Positions 6,177 to 7,733 of a stretch of 7,733 nucleotides of DNA are shown piece by piece. Both the position numbers and the translations under genes were made by a program. Origin of the DNA: an uncultured Flavobacterium sp. (GTDB lineage Bacteria > Bacteroidota > Bacteroidia > Flavobacteriales > Flavobacteriaceae); assembly GCA_946886675.1 (NCBI GenBank), contig CAMPIZ010000066.1, positions 1 through 7,733 of the forward strand, read 5' to 3'. Within the stretch, counting starts at the first letter, position 1. Each line of letters opens with the position of its first letter. The notes under the pieces were generated by a model, which ran no database searches, was not told the origin of the DNA, and worked only from the letters and a program-made list of their open reading frames with translations.

Positions 6177-6773
6177 TTATTTCATAGCATCAAGTGCATC
6201 CTCAAGCCTTTCTGCCTCACTGTGGTGTGTTCTTAGCGTAGGAAGCATATCTGCAGCCCACATCCTGATCTCTTCGTCATTTGCTTTTTCACTGGCCTTC
6301 TCCATCTTCTTAATCGTCTTCTCGTGGCCATCCACCATCATATTCACATACTTTTTATCAAAATCTTCCGCCTTTTCATCATTCAAATCATCATAAGCTT
6401 CTTGTGCGTCTTCACTCAGGGCTGTGGGCAGCGATATATTTTTGGCTTCCGCTGTTTTCTTAAGGTTTTCTAATGCTTTGGTATGGTCGTTAATCATCAT
6501 TTCTGCATACGATCTTACTTCTGCATTGGTACTTTTCTGCTGTGCAAGCTTACCCATTTGTATCTCTTTCATGTTTACATCTGCTGCAAAAACAAGATAA
6601 TCAGAGTCTTCTTCTTTAGCCTCATTTGTATCATCAAATTTTTGCTCGTTTTGCTCTTCAGCAACTTCTGCCGGATCTGTTTCTTTATCATCTTTACAAG
6701 ATGTCATGCCTAAAGTCATAGACATAACTGCCGCGCCTAAAAGCATTTTGCTTAATATTGATCTCTTCTTCAT
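6177..6773 (-). CDS. DUF4142 domain lipoprotein, probably surface-exposed
   Basis: A 198-residue secreted lipoprotein. The N-terminus has MKKR, a hydrophobic stretch (about residues 10-22) and a lipobox MTSC, with the lipidated Cys26 followed by Lys-Asp-Asp. The K-(D/E)2 pattern after the cysteine resembles the lipoprotein export signal known from Capnocytophaga, which sends lipoproteins to the outer face of the outer membrane. An acidic low-complexity linker (about 30-58) leads to an all-helical DUF4142 domain (about 58-195). Histidines His97 (INDH), His150 (VDGHE) and His183-His184 (RTHH) lie in helices where this ferritin-like family usually conserves them; whether they bind metal is unknown. 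The ATG at 6773 gives a complete signal peptide, which supports the start. It is 119 bp downstream of the YihY gene and 15 bp upstream of the small membrane protein. Biochemical function is unknown; the family is often annotated as a predicted outer-membrane protein. Confidence 0.92.
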   Translation of the reverse strand: MKKRSILSKMLLGAAVMSMTLGMTSCKDDKETDPAEVAEEQNEQKFDDTNEAKEEDSDYLVFAADVNMKEIQMGKLAQQKSTNAEVRSYAEMMINDHTKALENLKKTAEAKNISLPTALSEDAQEAYDDLNDEKAEDFDKKYVNMMVDGHEKTIKKMEKASEKANDEEIRMWAADMLPTLRTHHSEAERLEDALDAMK

Positions 6774-6839
6774 AATAGTATTGTTTAAGGTTAATTTACT
6801 TATTCTAATCTTACACTACGAAATTAACACATAAAGTAG

Positions 6840-6887
6840 TACTAAATTGTTAGGGTATTGCCAATTAGTGTTAGGGAAATACTAAAT
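6840..6887. repeat. Nested direct repeats upstream of the DUF4142 gene
   Basis: In the 119-bp gap between the YihY and DUF4142 genes, TGTTAGGG occurs at 6848-6855 and again at 6869-6876, a spacing of 21 bp or two helical turns. These are bracketed by TACTAAAT at 6840-6847 and 6880-6887. Between the TGTTAGGG copies lies a short near-palindrome ATTGCCAAT (6857-6865). On the strand of the genes the motif reads CCCTAACA and lies 75-103 bp upstream of the DUF4142 start codon, a position suitable for an operator. No clear -33/-7 promoter could be fixed. Confidence 0.5.
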
Positions 6888-6892
6888 AAATT

Positions 6893-7733
6893 TTACATCT
6901 CCCTTACTTCCTTAATTATCCTTACGGCATAAGGATTGGGCTTTATTTTACTGCCGTGAAGTCTTGAATATACTTTAGTAAACTCTGCCCCAAAGTAAAG
7001 CAGTATAGCAGAATAATATACCCAAACGAGTATTACAATTACAGAGCCTGCGGCTCCAAAGGTAGTGGCTACATTAGAGCTACCCAGGTAAATGCTTATT
7101 GCAAATTTACCTATCATGAAGAGGCCTGCTGTAGTTGCAGCGCCTACAAAAGTATCTTTCCAGTTTACATGCCCATCAGGCAGGGTGCGGAATATAATGG
7201 AGAATAAAAATGTAATAATTGCAAATACTACTACAAAGTTGAGTGCATAAACCAGGTATATAGTAGTTTCGGAAAGTAGTGAGGTAAGCCTTTCGCTTAG
7301 TAGGTCGAGCAGTGTGTTTGCTAAAAGGCTAACCAGTAGCAAAAAACCTATTACCCCAATCATGCTAAAAGACATAAGCCTGTTTTGCAGAAATTTTTTG
7401 AAACCTTTATCCGGCTTAGCACGCAGCCCCCATATATAATTAATAGAGCTTTGTATCTCTACAAATACACCTGAAGCTCCTATAAGCAATACAACTATAC
7501 CTACTACAAGTGCAAAAATGTTATCTCCCGAAAGCTTGGTATTGGTTATAGCCTCCTGTATCTGGCTTGCTGCCTCTGCCCCTACAAACTCGTTTATCTG
7601 ATTATAAAACTCCCCTCTTACTGCTTCTTCACCAAAGAATACACCACATAAGGCAATGATGATAATTGATAGCGGCGCTATGGAAAATATGGTATAATAA
7701 GACAAGGATGCAGCCAGCTTTATGGCGTTATCA
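6893..7733 (-). CDS. YihY / BrkB family inner-membrane protein (5' partial)
   Basis: The frame is open to the right edge, and the bases beyond the possible TTG start at 7705 still encode a typical family sequence (DNAIKLAASLSYYTIFSIAP), so the true start is outside the window. 279 residues are visible; E. coli YihY has 290, so only some tens of residues are missing. Six hydrophobic segments can be seen. The first follows SYYTIFSIAP, and the last contains VILVWVYYSAILLYFGAEFTKVY, the most recognisable signature of the family. The C-terminal tail is short and charged. The family was once mislabelled ribonuclease BN and as the Bordetella serum-resistance factor BrkB; its real activity is unsettled and transport is only suspected. 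It lies upstream of the DUF4142 lipoprotein gene in the same direction, and no terminator is visible between them. Confidence 0.93.
   Translation of the reverse strand, partial: DNAIKLAASLSYYTIFSIAPLSIIIIALCGVFFGEEAVRGEFYNQINEFVGAEAASQIQEAITNTKLSGDNIFALVVGIVVLLIGASGVFVEIQSSINYIWGLRAKPDKGFKKFLQNRLMSFSMIGVIGFLLLVSLLANTLLDLLSERLTSLLSETTIYLVYALNFVVVFAIITFLFSIIFRTLPDGHVNWKDTFVGAATTAGLFMIGKFAISIYLGSSNVATTFGAAGSVIVILVWVYYSAILLYFGAEFTKVYSRLHGSKIKPNPYAVRIIKEVREM

Noticed and set aside
6169..6396. 75-codon plus-strand Ser/Phe-rich hydrophobic frame
   Set aside because: It is the mirror of the helical, Glu/Lys-rich DUF4142 coding sequence; the hydrophobicity arises from the complement.
6780..6870. Exact promoter for the DUF4142 gene
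   Set aside because: Weak candidates exist on the minus strand (TTGG upstream of TACTTTA), but the match to the -33/-7 consensus is too poor to report.
7703..7705. TTG (minus strand) as start of the YihY gene
   Set aside because: Upstream codons to the window edge continue a typical family N-terminus (DNAIKLAAS), so the true start is outside.

Overview
The window looks like chromosomal DNA of a Flavobacterium-like member of the Bacteroidota. The grounds are the AT-rich base composition with strongly AT-rich gaps, start codons preceded by A-rich leaders without clear Shine-Dalgarno sequences, a lipoprotein signal followed by Lys-Asp-Asp, and a four-helix-bundle (S23/IVP) gene of a kind common in that phylum. 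The genus is an inference; no rRNA or other marker gene is present.

Positions 1-5734 (+ strand) hold a fatty-acid beta-oxidation operon. It begins inside a bifunctional 3-hydroxyacyl-CoA dehydrogenase/enoyl-CoA hydratase whose N-terminus lies off the left edge (1-2145, fadN type). A thiolase follows (2220-3404, fadA), then a small four-helix-bundle gene of unknown role (3456-3824), an acyl-CoA dehydrogenase of the long VLCAD-like type (3878-5677, fadE), and a rho-independent terminator (5703-5734). Together the three enzymes cover the whole cycle: FadE makes the 2-enoyl-CoA, the C-terminal domain of FadN hydrates it, its N-terminal domain oxidises the 3-hydroxyacyl-CoA, and FadA releases acetyl-CoA. 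Gene order and domain order match the Bacillus subtilis fadN-fadA-fadE operon, except that the four-helix-bundle gene sits between fadA and fadE.

Positions 5735-5943 hold no recognisable gene, but do contain a pair of 13-bp repeats. A perfect 15-bp hairpin with T-tracts on both strands (5944-5978) separates the operon from the convergent minus-strand genes.

Positions 6000-7733 (- strand) read right to left: a YihY/BrkB family membrane protein whose start lies off the right edge, a DUF4142 lipoprotein, and a 53-residue two-helix membrane protein of the lmo0937/DUF5670 type. All three are envelope-associated and resemble general or envelope-stress genes. The last two form a tight pair (15-bp gap) that ends at the bidirectional terminator.

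The most interesting structure is the four-helix-bundle gene. It is bracketed by arrays of 7-bp repeats in inverted orientation (16 of 18 bp matching across the gene), like a small cassette dropped between fadA and fadE and reminiscent of the inverted ends of 23S rRNA intervening sequences. No large, clearly new multi-gene system is visible.
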